Of a stretch of DNA of 64,000 nucleotides, positions 18,047 through 25,826 are shown piece by piece. The position numbers were made by a program, and so were the translations under genes. Position 1 is the first letter of the stretch. Every line of letters begins with the position of its first letter. The notes beneath the pieces were generated by a model. The model was given only the letters and a program-made list of their open reading frames with translations. It had not been told where the DNA came from and made no database searches. The DNA lies in the NCBI RefSeq assembly GCF_016613475.2, contig NZ_CP071517.1, forward strand, positions 2,232,001-2,296,000, given 5' to 3'. The stretch is from Lysobacter arenosi (lineage in GTDB: Bacteria; Pseudomonadota; Gammaproteobacteria; Xanthomonadales; Xanthomonadaceae).

Positions 18047-20143
18047 CTAGTCGGTCTCGTCCTCGAAGCGTTCGATCAGCTTGACCATGAACTCCTCCGG
18101 CGAGCCCCAGAACAGGTTGATGCGCGCGTTCTCGCGGAAGTAGTTGCGCAGGTACTGGTAGGTCTTGGACGGATCGGCCGACTGCGCCTCATCCGGACTC
18201 ATCTGAATTGCAACGCGCGTGCGCATGCGCGACAGGTCGATGCCGGGCTGGCGCACGATGCTGCTGAACAGCACGCGGAAGTCCCAGGCATCCATCTGGA
18301 AGCCGAGCAGCATCAGGCCGGAACTGGCCAAGGCGCGGCTCACTTCCAGCGGAATGCTGAGGTTGCGCGCTTCGTTGCGCGTAACCGCGGTGAGGAAGTC
18401 GAAGTAGTCGTCTTCGGTCATCACCAGGCTTTCGGGGTACTGGAAGTTGCCGAAGACGTGGAAGATCAGCGGTTCCGCGGCGCTGGGCTTGTACTTCGGC
18501 TCCGGCACCGGTCCCTGCGGCAGCGAGCGGTCGCCGAGGCTGCGCCAGGTGCACAGCTGCACGTGCGGCTTGCGTCCGGCCTCGACCAGCGCGTCGTGCA
18601 GCATGTTGTCGCGGTTGGCATTGACGTAAATGGCAACGGGCAGCTTCGCCAGCAGCTTGTGGACTTCGCTCGGATTGCCGACGCGCTCGGCGGCACCGAT
18701 GTGCGAGATCAGTTCGTCGACCAGGCCCTCGCGCACAGGTCCCTGCTTGAGGTCCGGCGGAAGGCGGTCGGGGAACTCGCGACGCAGGTAGCGCGTGAGG
18801 TAGCCGCGCAACTGCCGCAGCACGTAGGCGCGGCTCTGCTGGTATGCCAGGTATTGCGCCACCTGCGCCAGGTCGTCGCGATTGCGCGGCGCCAGCGGGA
18901 ACTCGTAGCGCTCGGCCCACTCGCGCGCCATCGCGCGCGTCGAACCGAACACGCTCTCGACCAGGCCGGGGCCAAGCACCGGCACGCAGCGACCGTCCTC
19001 GAGATCGCCGACCACCGCGTCCCAACGGTCGAAGGATTCGGCATCGACGTTGCGCGCCGGCCACAGCGCGCCGCTGCGCGAATGCGTGTAGAGCGCCGGC
19101 ATCCACCAGTCGCGCTGGTCGCCGATGTCGGCGCGGGCGGCGGCGACGGCGCGGTCGATCTGGCCGTCATCGACCAGTTCGCGGAACAGTCGCGGCATGA
19201 AGCGGGCGACCGAGGCCAGGGTGACATCGCCGCGCATCGCCAGCACGTTCGGCACACCAGCCTGTGCCAGCCGCGGCGCCAACGCGCCCAGCCCCTCGCC
19301 GTTCTTGCTGCCCGCGCTCTGGCACGAGGCCAGGATCACCAGCCGCGGCCGCTCATTCGCGGCGGCAATGCGCTCGACCAGTTGCTCGCCCTTGACCATC
19401 TCGCCCAGGCCGTCCTCGTCTTCGAGCAGCAGGCGCGGCTCGCCGTCGGCCGTCAACGTGCCGTGGCAGGCCAGGTAGACGACATCGGAATAGCTCTCGC
19501 GCATATCGCTGATGAGGTTGTAGACGGTGGCGTGCTTCTCCAGCCGGCGGATGGCGATGCGACGGACACCGGGCACCAGCTGCGAACGGATGGCCTGCGA
19601 GGCCGCCTCGAATTCGTGGTCGGCGTCGAGCGCGGGCTGGTTCCACTTCGTCGACAGGTCGCTCGGGTTGGCGACCACCACCAGCACCTGCACGCTGTCG
19701 GGATCCTGCAACGGATGCAGGCGCAGGTCGCCGGTGCTGAGGAAGCGCGAGAACCAGATCGTCGGGCTCGCCAGCAGCGACTTGCCGGTGCCGGGCTCGT
19801 GGATCAGTTCCCAGTGCAGCGCATGCAGTTCCGGCGCGCTGGCCTGCACATGCAGGCGGATGCGCAGGCCGTCGCGCGCGGCCGAAGCCACGCGCGCACG
19901 CAGGAACGCCTCGTGGATGGGGTCGCCGGGGTTGCCGAACAGCATCTGCGACAGCGCTGCACCGTAGGCATCGGGATCGAGCGCGAGATCGCGCAGCCTG
20001 GGCAGGTCGATGGCCACGCGCACCGGCTCGAGGATGTCGTTCTCGCGGTCCTGTTCGGTGTCGATGTACTTGCCGCCGACGAAGTAGACACCCCGATCCA
20101 GCCACTGGATGCGCAGTTCGAGTTCGCTGTACTGGGCGGCCAT
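18047..20143 (-). CDS. CHAT protease - SIR2-like NADase fusion
   Basis: 698 residues with two effector-type domains. The CHAT domain (caspase fold, clan CD) covers about 60-365: VVANPSDL, then His227 in VVYLACHGT and Cys274 in LVILASCQSAG, a complete dyad. A SIR2_2-like domain follows from about 386: CVPVLGPGLVESVFG replaces the usual GAG(A/S) NAD loop with GPGL, and LIFHVFGNF, MTEDDYFDFL and LLGFQMDAWDFRVLF match the family. CHAT enzymes cut proteins, and SIR2 proteins in defence systems often destroy NAD+. The altered loop leaves NADase activity uncertain. There is no signal peptide. It lies between the lysozyme-like gene (19 bases) and the STAND gene (3 bases). Confidence 0.82.
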   Translation of the reverse strand: MAAQYSELELRIQWLDRGVYFVGGKYIDTEQDRENDILEPVRVAIDLPRLRDLALDPDAYGAALSQMLFGNPGDPIHEAFLRARVASAARDGLRIRLHVQASAPELHALHWELIHEPGTGKSLLASPTIWFSRFLSTGDLRLHPLQDPDSVQVLVVVANPSDLSTKWNQPALDADHEFEAASQAIRSQLVPGVRRIAIRRLEKHATVYNLISDMRESYSDVVYLACHGTLTADGEPRLLLEDEDGLGEMVKGEQLVERIAAANERPRLVILASCQSAGSKNGEGLGALAPRLAQAGVPNVLAMRGDVTLASVARFMPRLFRELVDDGQIDRAVAAARADIGDQRDWWMPALYTHSRSGALWPARNVDAESFDRWDAVVGDLEDGRCVPVLGPGLVESVFGSTRAMAREWAERYEFPLAPRNRDDLAQVAQYLAYQQSRAYVLRQLRGYLTRYLRREFPDRLPPDLKQGPVREGLVDELISHIGAAERVGNPSEVHKLLAKLPVAIYVNANRDNMLHDALVEAGRKPHVQLCTWRSLGDRSLPQGPVPEPKYKPSAAEPLIFHVFGNFQYPESLVMTEDDYFDFLTAVTRNEARNLSIPLEVSRALASSGLMLLGFQMDAWDFRVLFSSIVRQPGIDLSRMRTRVAIQMSPDEAQSADPSKTYQYLRNYFRENARINLFWGSPEEFMVKLIERFEDETD

Positions 20144-20162
20144 GGCGTCTGATCGTCCGCGC

Positions 20163-21872
20163 TCAGGGGTGGATCCAGAACGCGTTCTCGGCGAACGTTT
20201 CGCGGTTCCACCATCCCGGTTGCGCGGTGCCGTAGCGGAAATTGACCACGCCGGCCTGGCTCTGCAGCGGCGAGGTCACCTCGCCGGCGGCGTCGCGCTT
20301 TGCAACGTGGTCGTCGCGTTCGGGCACGACCATGACGATGTGGCCGGAGCGGCCGTCGTCGCGGCGCCGGGCGACGATCAGCGCCACCGCGCCCTGGTTG
20401 GCGGCAAGCTGCAACTTGGTGAGCGTGCCGGTGCGACGCCAGCCGAACATCGGCCCGAAGTCGCGCAGCCAGCGGAACAGGTCGTTGGCGCGCATCTCGC
20501 GCAGGGTGTCGCCGATCAACGAAGCCACGTCCTCGCCGCGCTGCAGCGCAAGCAAGGCCGGCGTCGACCACCACACGCGCGGCAGGTAGACGCCGGCCAG
20601 GTGGCAGTAGTCGTGGCAATAGATATTGCAGAAGGTCAGGCCGTCGCGCGGCCGGTAGCGCCGGTGCGTGTCCTTGTCGACGCCGAGCCAGTCGATGATG
20701 GCCGCCAGTTCCAGCCGCAGCGTATCGACGTCGGTGCCATGTCGCCCGGGTTGACCGTCTTCGTTGAGCGAATGCGCGCCGGCGGGATCGGCACGTCGCG
20801 TGACCAGGCCACGACGGCGTGGCATGACCGCTTTTGGCAGCGCCGGAACCGCCTCGGCGGTGGCGACCGGCGCCTCGTCGATGCTGCCGTCGGGGCGCAG
20901 GAACTGTGTCGATGCGAACCCGCGCAGCAGCGCGCCCGACAGGCTGATCTCCACCGCCATGAAACCGTTGATCGGCCGGCCGGTGATGGCGCGCACGCGC
21001 TGGCCATCGGGCAGCTCGCCGATCACGTTGGCGCGCAACGGCCTGGACTTGCGCGGCTGGCTGCGCAGGAACAGCGTCGACACCCGCGTGTCGACGCGCA
21101 TCGCCGGCCCCGTGGCCTCGACCGGGCTGGGCGGCGGCACGATCGCCTCGCCGCGTCGCGGCGGTTCGATCAATGGCTCCTCGCCGGCGACAGCTACCGT
21201 CTCGGACAGGCGCAGGAAGTCGAGCACCGCTTCGCCATAGAACTTTCCACCTTCGGGGCGAAATCCCTGGCGCAGACCGCGCCGCGGATCGAAGTTGCCG
21301 GTGTTGTAGGCGATCGCCACGGCGACCTGCTCGAGGATGCTCAGCGTGTCACGACCGCCGAAGCCGATCCTTTGTTGCTTCGAATGCAGCTCGCGCAATG
21401 CATGTGCAAGGGTCTGGTCGAACCTGGCGTAGCGCTGCTCGAGGAAGTACGGCGCATCGACGCGGAAGAACTGCAGGTCGCGCTGGAACAGGCCGAAGCC
21501 GCGGCAGAACTTTTGCGGTTGCCGTGCCGCGCCGCGATAGCCGGGAATATGCACGGCCATCTCGACCAGCGCCTGTCGGGCAATGGCGAACATCGCCGCG
21601 CCGCCTTCGACCGACAGCAGCTGCGCCTTGTCGCGCGGAAAGGCCCGGCGGCCGCGACCATCGGGACGCGCGTCGATGGTGTCGCCGACACACAGCCGCA
21701 GCACTTCGGCTTCGCCCAGGCCCTGGCGGCGCAGCAACGGCCAGATCTCGCCGGTCTCCTGGCAGGCCAGCGCCACCATGAAATCGAGGCTGAAAGGCGT
21801 GCCCGCGATCGCGCGCCCGATGCGCGTGGCGAAACGCGTCTTGAACCATCGAATGTCTGCACGATCGGGCAC
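20163..21872 (-). CDS. lysozyme-like / SH3 / NlpC-CHAP-like protein without signal peptide
   Basis: 569 residues, first gene of the operon. Residues 25-225 look like a lysozyme-fold muramidase: FMVALACQETGEIW (likely catalytic Glu39), GFGLFQRDLQFF near 125, and VAIAYNTGNFDP near 185. Residues 258-325 look like a bacterial SH3 domain (VSTLFLRSQPRKSRPL...GELPDGQRVRAI). The C-terminal 170 residues contain LTFCNIYCHDYCHLAGVYLP (Cys415) and SGHIVMVVPE (His511), the Cys-His pattern of NlpC/P60 or CHAP amidases. No signal peptide is present, so it needs help to reach peptidoglycan, which suits a toxin or suicidal lysin released on triggering. The domain calls are from motifs only. Confidence 0.72.
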   Translation of the reverse strand: MPDRADIRWFKTRFATRIGRAIAGTPFSLDFMVALACQETGEIWPLLRRQGLGEAEVLRLCVGDTIDARPDGRGRRAFPRDKAQLLSVEGGAAMFAIARQALVEMAVHIPGYRGAARQPQKFCRGFGLFQRDLQFFRVDAPYFLEQRYARFDQTLAHALRELHSKQQRIGFGGRDTLSILEQVAVAIAYNTGNFDPRRGLRQGFRPEGGKFYGEAVLDFLRLSETVAVAGEEPLIEPPRRGEAIVPPPSPVEATGPAMRVDTRVSTLFLRSQPRKSRPLRANVIGELPDGQRVRAITGRPINGFMAVEISLSGALLRGFASTQFLRPDGSIDEAPVATAEAVPALPKAVMPRRRGLVTRRADPAGAHSLNEDGQPGRHGTDVDTLRLELAAIIDWLGVDKDTHRRYRPRDGLTFCNIYCHDYCHLAGVYLPRVWWSTPALLALQRGEDVASLIGDTLREMRANDLFRWLRDFGPMFGWRRTGTLTKLQLAANQGAVALIVARRRDDGRSGHIVMVVPERDDHVAKRDAAGEVTSPLQSQAGVVNFRYGTAQPGWWNRETFAENAFWIHP

Positions 21873-22019
21873 GACGGCAGTCCTTTGCTGGGGGATCGCA
21901 AAGCGGGCACGCGTCTTCGCCCACGCCGCAGGCGTGTTGGCGAAATTCCAGGCAGTTCAATGAATTCAACGCAGCCACTCTAGCGTGGCGGCCAGAGCGG
22001 TCTCGCGCGAAAGCCGACG

Positions 22020-23396
22020 TTACCAGGCCGAATCAGTGTGAATGGGCGGCAGCAGCACCTGCACGCGCAGTCCGGGTGCCTGATCGAGCAGTACGATCCG
22101 ACCGCCGTGCCGATGCACGATCGCCCGCACGAGGCTCAGGCCCAGGCCGCTGCCTGGAGAACCGCGGTGGCTCTCCAGGCGCTGGAAGCGATCGAACACG
22201 CGTTCGCGTTCGGCCGCGGGAATGCCGGGACCCTGGTCGTCGATCTGCAGCAGCGCGCCCTGCGGCGTCGCCTGCAGGCGGACGTCGACCGCGCTGTCCC
22301 CGGGTGCGTACTTGAGCGCGTTGTCGAGCAGGTTGACCAGCAGCTGGAACAACTGGTCGCGATCGCCGCGCACCTGCGTGGGCTGCAGGTCCGCATGCAG
22401 GCGGATGCCGCGTTCGCCGGCGCTGGGCGTATACAGCTCGACCGCGTCGGCCACCAGCGCCGCCAGTTCCAGCTGCGGTTCATCCTGCGCCGGTGCCTGT
22501 GCTTCGATGCGGGCCAGCCACAGCAACGAGGCGAAGGTGCGCAGCAGCTGGTCGGTTTCGGCCACCGCCGCGTCCAGCGCCGCATCGCGCCCGGGGTCGC
22601 CCGGCTGCCGGCGCAACTCTTCCAGGCCGTTGCGCAACCGGGTCAGCGGCGTGCGCAGGTCGTGGGCGATGTGGTCGGTGGCATGGCGCACGCCGCCGAG
22701 CAGGTCCTCGATGCGGTCGAGCATGCCGTTGAAGCGTCGCGCCAGTCGATCGAACGCGTCGTCGCTGCCGTCGAGGGGGACGCGCAGCGCAAGTTCGCCG
22801 CCACCGACCCGCTCGGCGGTCGCATCGAGGCTGCGCAGGCGCCCGGACACCCAGCGCGAGGTCAGCCAGCCGACCAGCGCGCCCAGGGTTGCGGCGACCA
22901 GTAATGCCGCCAGCGCGGTGCGCAGCATCAGGGCGAGGAAGCGGTCCTGCGAATGCAGCCGCAGGCCGACCAGCAGCGTGCTGCCGTCGGCCAGCGGTTG
23001 CAGGTGGGCGATGACGCGGCGGTGGCCGTCGGAGTCGCCGGCATCGGCGGCGTCGAAGGTGATCCAGCGCGCGGCGGTCGTCGCATGCGCCTGCATGCCG
23101 GTAGTCGCCACTACCGCGCGTCCGTCGCGATTGAACAGCGCGTAGACCGCATCGGGATCCTCAGGGGCGGCGATGCGGCCCTGCAATTCCTCGACGAGGG
23201 CAGCGCTACCGCTGTCGCGTTGAACCTCGGCAAGACCGGATGCATCGGTGCGCACCAGTTCGCGCGCATCCTGCAGCAGCAAGGTCGACACGGCCAGGTA
23301 CACACCCGCGCCGAGCAGCACGAAGGCGATCAGGAACGAGGCCATCACCGCCAGCGCCAACCGCGCGCTGGTGGATCGCAGCCACGGCATCGCCAT
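22020..23396 (-). CDS. two-component sensor histidine kinase
   Basis: 458-residue membrane kinase. There are two membrane helices (about residues 13-38 and 160-180) around a 120-residue periplasmic sensor, then a HAMP domain (GWLTSRWVSGRLRSLDATAERV). The phospho-acceptor box is ATDHIAHDLRTPLTRLRNGLEEL (His near 245), and the ATPase domain has LLDNALKYA (N box), DDQGPGIP (G1) and GSGLGLSLV (G2). The start at 23396 follows the response-regulator stop by five bases. The partner regulator is directly upstream. The sensor domain shows no recognisable ligand motif; the architecture resembles the QseC/PhoQ-like group. Confidence 0.93.
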   Translation of the reverse strand: MAMPWLRSTSARLALAVMASFLIAFVLLGAGVYLAVSTLLLQDARELVRTDASGLAEVQRDSGSAALVEELQGRIAAPEDPDAVYALFNRDGRAVVATTGMQAHATTAARWITFDAADAGDSDGHRRVIAHLQPLADGSTLLVGLRLHSQDRFLALMLRTALAALLVAATLGALVGWLTSRWVSGRLRSLDATAERVGGGELALRVPLDGSDDAFDRLARRFNGMLDRIEDLLGGVRHATDHIAHDLRTPLTRLRNGLEELRRQPGDPGRDAALDAAVAETDQLLRTFASLLWLARIEAQAPAQDEPQLELAALVADAVELYTPSAGERGIRLHADLQPTQVRGDRDQLFQLLVNLLDNALKYAPGDSAVDVRLQATPQGALLQIDDQGPGIPAAERERVFDRFQRLESHRGSPGSGLGLSLVRAIVHRHGGRIVLLDQAPGLRVQVLLPPIHTDSAW

Positions 23397-23401
23397 CGGC
23401 G

Positions 23402-24079
23402 TCACTCGCCCAGCCGGTAGCCGGCGCCACGCACGGTATGCAGCAGCGGCGAGTCGAAGCCGTGGTCGATCTTCTGCCGCAGCCGGCTGATGTGCACGTC
23501 GATGACGTTGGTCTGCGGGTCGAAGTGGTAGTCCCATACCGCTTCGAGCAGCATGGTGCGGGTGACGACGCGCCCGGCCTGGCGCATCAGGTATTCGAGC
23601 AGGCGGAACTCGCGCGGCTGCAGTTCGATGTGCTTGTCGCCGCGCTGCGCGCCGCGTCCGAGCAGGTCCAGTTCCAGGTCGGCCACGCGCAGGCGGGTGG
23701 GTTCGCGCTCCTGTCCGTCGCGGCCACGACGGACGATGCTGTCCAGGCGCGCGCTCAGTTCGGAATAGGCGAACGGTTTGACCAGGTAGTCGTCGGCGCC
23801 GGCGCGCAGGCCTTCGACGCGATGCTCGACTTCACCCAGTGCGGTGAGCAGGAGCAGTGGGGTCGGATTGCCGGCACCGCGCAGTGTCTGCAGCAGCACC
23901 AGGCCGTCGACCAGCGGCAGCATGCGGTCGAGCACGATCGCGTCGTATTTTTCGGTGGTGGCCAGGAACAGTCCCTGGCGTCCGTCGTTGGCGTGGTCGA
24001 TGGCGTGTCCGTCCTCGCGCAGCCCCTTGGCGATGAAGGCGGCGGTGTGGGGATCGTCTTCGACCAGCAGGACTCGCAT
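23402..24079 (-). CDS. OmpR-family response regulator
   Basis: 225 residues. The receiver domain has the acidic pocket Glu7/Asp8/Asp9 (LLVEDDP), the phospho-acceptor in AIVLDRMLPLVDG (Asp51), and the conserved Lys in DYLVKPF. The winged-helix DNA-binding domain follows from about 125 (LQPREFRLLEYLMRQAGRVVTR...DVHISRLRQKI). The frame is open further upstream, but MRVLLVEDDP at 24079 is the family start. A strong terminator-like hairpin ends only 21 bases before this ATG, so the gene is expressed either by read-through or from a promoter that overlaps the hairpin. It is cotranscribed with the kinase. Confidence 0.94.
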   Translation of the reverse strand: MRVLLVEDDPHTAAFIAKGLREDGHAIDHANDGRQGLFLATTEKYDAIVLDRMLPLVDGLVLLQTLRGAGNPTPLLLLTALGEVEHRVEGLRAGADDYLVKPFAYSELSARLDSIVRRGRDGQEREPTRLRVADLELDLLGRGAQRGDKHIELQPREFRLLEYLMRQAGRVVTRTMLLEAVWDYHFDPQTNVIDVHISRLRQKIDHGFDSPLLHTVRGAGYRLGE

Positions 24080-24100
24080 TCGGCTCGGCTCCGGCAACGC

Positions 24101-24140
24101 GAAAAAGGATACCCCGCCGAAGCACCTCGACGGGGTATCC
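24101..24140 (-). terminator. terminator or attenuator before the response-regulator gene
   Basis: On the minus strand a perfect 10-bp stem (GGATACCCCG / CGGGGTATCC, 14-base loop) is followed by TTTTT. It ends 21 bases before the response-regulator ATG and lies downstream of the small secreted-protein gene, so it either ends that transcript or attenuates read-through. Confidence 0.8.
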
Positions 24141-24201
24141 GCCCGCTTGCACACGGGCTCCGGGGGGATCGTTGTTCGGTGGAAGGGGACGTCGCTGCCG
24201 G

Positions 24202-24387
24202 TCAGCTCTTCTTGCCGTCGCTGGCCTTCTGGGCGTTCTTGTCGATCTTGCTGTCGGCCTTGGCGTGCTTGTGCTTGCTGACGCTGGTCTTGGCCGGAGC
24301 CGCCGGGGTGGTGGCCGGGGTGGCGGCGAGCGCGGAACCTGCGAGTGCGGTCAGGGCGAGGGCGATCAGGGGCTTGCGGATGTTCAT
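24202..24387 (-). CDS. small secreted Lys/Ala-rich protein
   Basis: 61 residues beginning MNIRKPLIALALTALAGSALA, a signal peptide with cleavage expected after ALA near residue 22. The mature part is about 39 residues, rich in Ala, Pro, Thr, Ser and Lys (KTSVSKHKHAKADSKIDKNAQKASDGKKS), highly basic and probably disordered. Similar short periplasmic proteins occur next to two-component genes in Xanthomonadaceae, with no assigned role. The start at 24387 is chosen for the signal peptide; the longer open frame upstream is not signal-like. The terminator at 24101-24140 follows. Confidence 0.7.
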   Translation of the reverse strand: MNIRKPLIALALTALAGSALAATPATTPAAPAKTSVSKHKHAKADSKIDKNAQKASDGKKS

Positions 24388-24612
24388 GGTGTCGTGACTC
24401 CTGGACTGGGTACGTTGACGAGGTACGTGGTGGGAATCTCTCTTGTCGGTGGGGTCACTCCCCATCGCAGGTACAGATTGCGCGCGCCCGCTTCTCCACG
24501 ATCTTTCCGGAGCATGAACAATTGGTAATGTTTGGCCCGCCGCCCCATCGCCGGCGAACGCCGGGATTCATTTTGACGTTGACGTTGGCCGGGGGCTTCT
24601 GACTTCGGAGCG

Positions 24613-24754
24613 GCGTCGTCCGCAGGGGCGGGGAGTGCTCCGTCCCTTAGTCAGACATCCTGTCTGATGCGGGACGCGGGACATCCATGTCCCGCTGCTC
24701 CGCACTCCCCGCCCCTGCGGACAACGCTCTGGCGAGTGGCTGCACGGTCTTCGG
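24613..24754 (+). repeat. structured repeat element, copy 2
   Basis: Same 115-bp core (24613-24727) as at 4813-4927, on the opposite strand. The unpaired core CTTAGTCAGACATCCTGTCT is unchanged, while paired stem positions differ in matched fashion: GGGGAGTGC/GCACTCCCC here against GGGGATTGC/GCAATCCCC there; GCGGGACAT/ATGTCCCGC against GTGGGCCAT/ATGGCCCAC; GTCCC/GGGAC against GCCCC/GGGGC. Similarity continues weakly to 24754. It sits in a 530-bp stretch (24388-24919) with no gene, of which 24388-24612 shows nothing else I recognise. Confidence 0.8.
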
Positions 24755-24774
24755 GAGGAAACAAGCAACGACGC

Positions 24775-24910
24775 TGGGTTCCCGCCTGCGCGGGAATGAC
24801 GGGCAGCTCAAAACTCGCCGTCATCCCCGCGCAGGCGGGGATCCAAGGACGTTGCTTTGGTAGACCGAGGCAGAGTCAAACTGGATCCCGGCGTTCGCCG
24901 GGACGACGGC
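24775..24910. repeat. cluster of three short dispersed hairpin repeats
   Basis: Three copies of the CCCGC..GCGGG / TGACGG repeat: 24775-24803, an inverted copy at 24817-24846, and a diverged copy at 24881-24910. The first two face each other and could form a longer hairpin. They stand between the structured element and the end of the zinc-ribbon protein gene. Confidence 0.65.
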
Positions 24911-24919
24911 GCGTGCGAA

Positions 24920-25621
24920 TCAACCCACCCCACTGCCCCTGCGAATCGGAACCGGCGCCGTCGCAATGCGTCCCTTCAGATCCGTCATCGTCCCCGGCAA
25001 CACCACCAGGTACGAGATCAATTGCTCCGCCAACTCCAGCAGCAGATCCGCACTGACCTTGTCGATCGTCGCCTCATCCTCGAACTGACGACCAAAGGTT
25101 CCGCTGGGCGCCAGCAACTGCGCGATGTCCTGCAACGGCCGCGACAGATCCATCTCCTTCGGCAGCGCCTCAAGGTTCTGGGTCAAGGACTGATCGCGCT
25201 TGTCCTCGCTGACCAGGCGCGCCGCCAGCCCGCCCAGCAGATGCCGCACTGTCAGCGCGGTCGCACCCCACTCGGCGCGGTTGTAGAGCTTCAACGCGGA
25301 TTCGTAACTGCGTGCCAACGGCGCCGACAGGTTCTGCAGATGCTCCACGCCCGACATCGGCTCGCGGCCGGCCGGCCCCGGATAGCAGAACAATCCGCCT
25401 TCCTTGCGTGTGCTGTCAGCCTCCAGCAACTGCACGAACAGCACTTCTTCCTCGCAGCGCGCACAGGTCAGTTCGCTGGCGGCCAGTTGCCGCCCGTGCT
25501 CCTGCCATGTCTTGGCCTCGAAAACCGCCTCTTTCAGGCAGTTCGGGCAGATCATTTCCACCGTACGCGGGAACGTATTCGAAAACCGGGATTGAACGAG
25601 GTTGTCCTGGACGAGTTGCAT
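24920..25621 (-). CDS. zinc-ribbon protein with DUF4145-like helical domain
   Basis: 233-residue cytosolic protein of unknown function. The N-terminal third carries two CxxC pairs (MICPNCLKE and LTCARCEEE, about 30 residues apart) that form a zinc ribbon. The rest is helical, with the segment LARSYESALKLYNRAEWGATALTVRHLLGGLAARLV resembling DUF4145 proteins, which often occur in defence or phage-related contexts. ATG at 25621 (MQLVQDNLVQ) follows GAGGCGGCG; a longer open frame upstream is judged non-coding. It lies between trpE and the repeat cluster, outside the tight operon. The DUF assignment is tentative. Confidence 0.6.
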   Translation of the reverse strand: MQLVQDNLVQSRFSNTFPRTVEMICPNCLKEAVFEAKTWQEHGRQLAASELTCARCEEEVLFVQLLEADSTRKEGGLFCYPGPAGREPMSGVEHLQNLSAPLARSYESALKLYNRAEWGATALTVRHLLGGLAARLVSEDKRDQSLTQNLEALPKEMDLSRPLQDIAQLLAPSGTFGRQFEDEATIDKVSADLLLELAEQLISYLVVLPGTMTDLKGRIATAPVPIRRGSGVG

Positions 25622-25826
25622 CGCCGCCTCCTGCCCGTTGGCCTGCTCCCGTTGATGTGAGTCCCCGGGGACGCATCCCCAAGGCCTTGAACCCCACCGC
25701 TCATCACACGACCACTGAATACCGGTTCGTTTGTGAATAAAACGTTGTGATCGCGCCATCGAGGACAGCGCGAAGCGGGATTTTTCGAAGATGAATCGAC
25801 TCAGGCCGAGCAGGCAGCGACGCGCG

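Noticed and set aside
15369..20152. Two long plus-strand open frames (677 and 784 codons) opposite the STAND and CHAT-SIR2 genes
   Set aside because: They are frame shadows of high-GC genes on the minus strand; the translations are rich in Arg, His, Gln and Val with no domain or ribosome-binding site.
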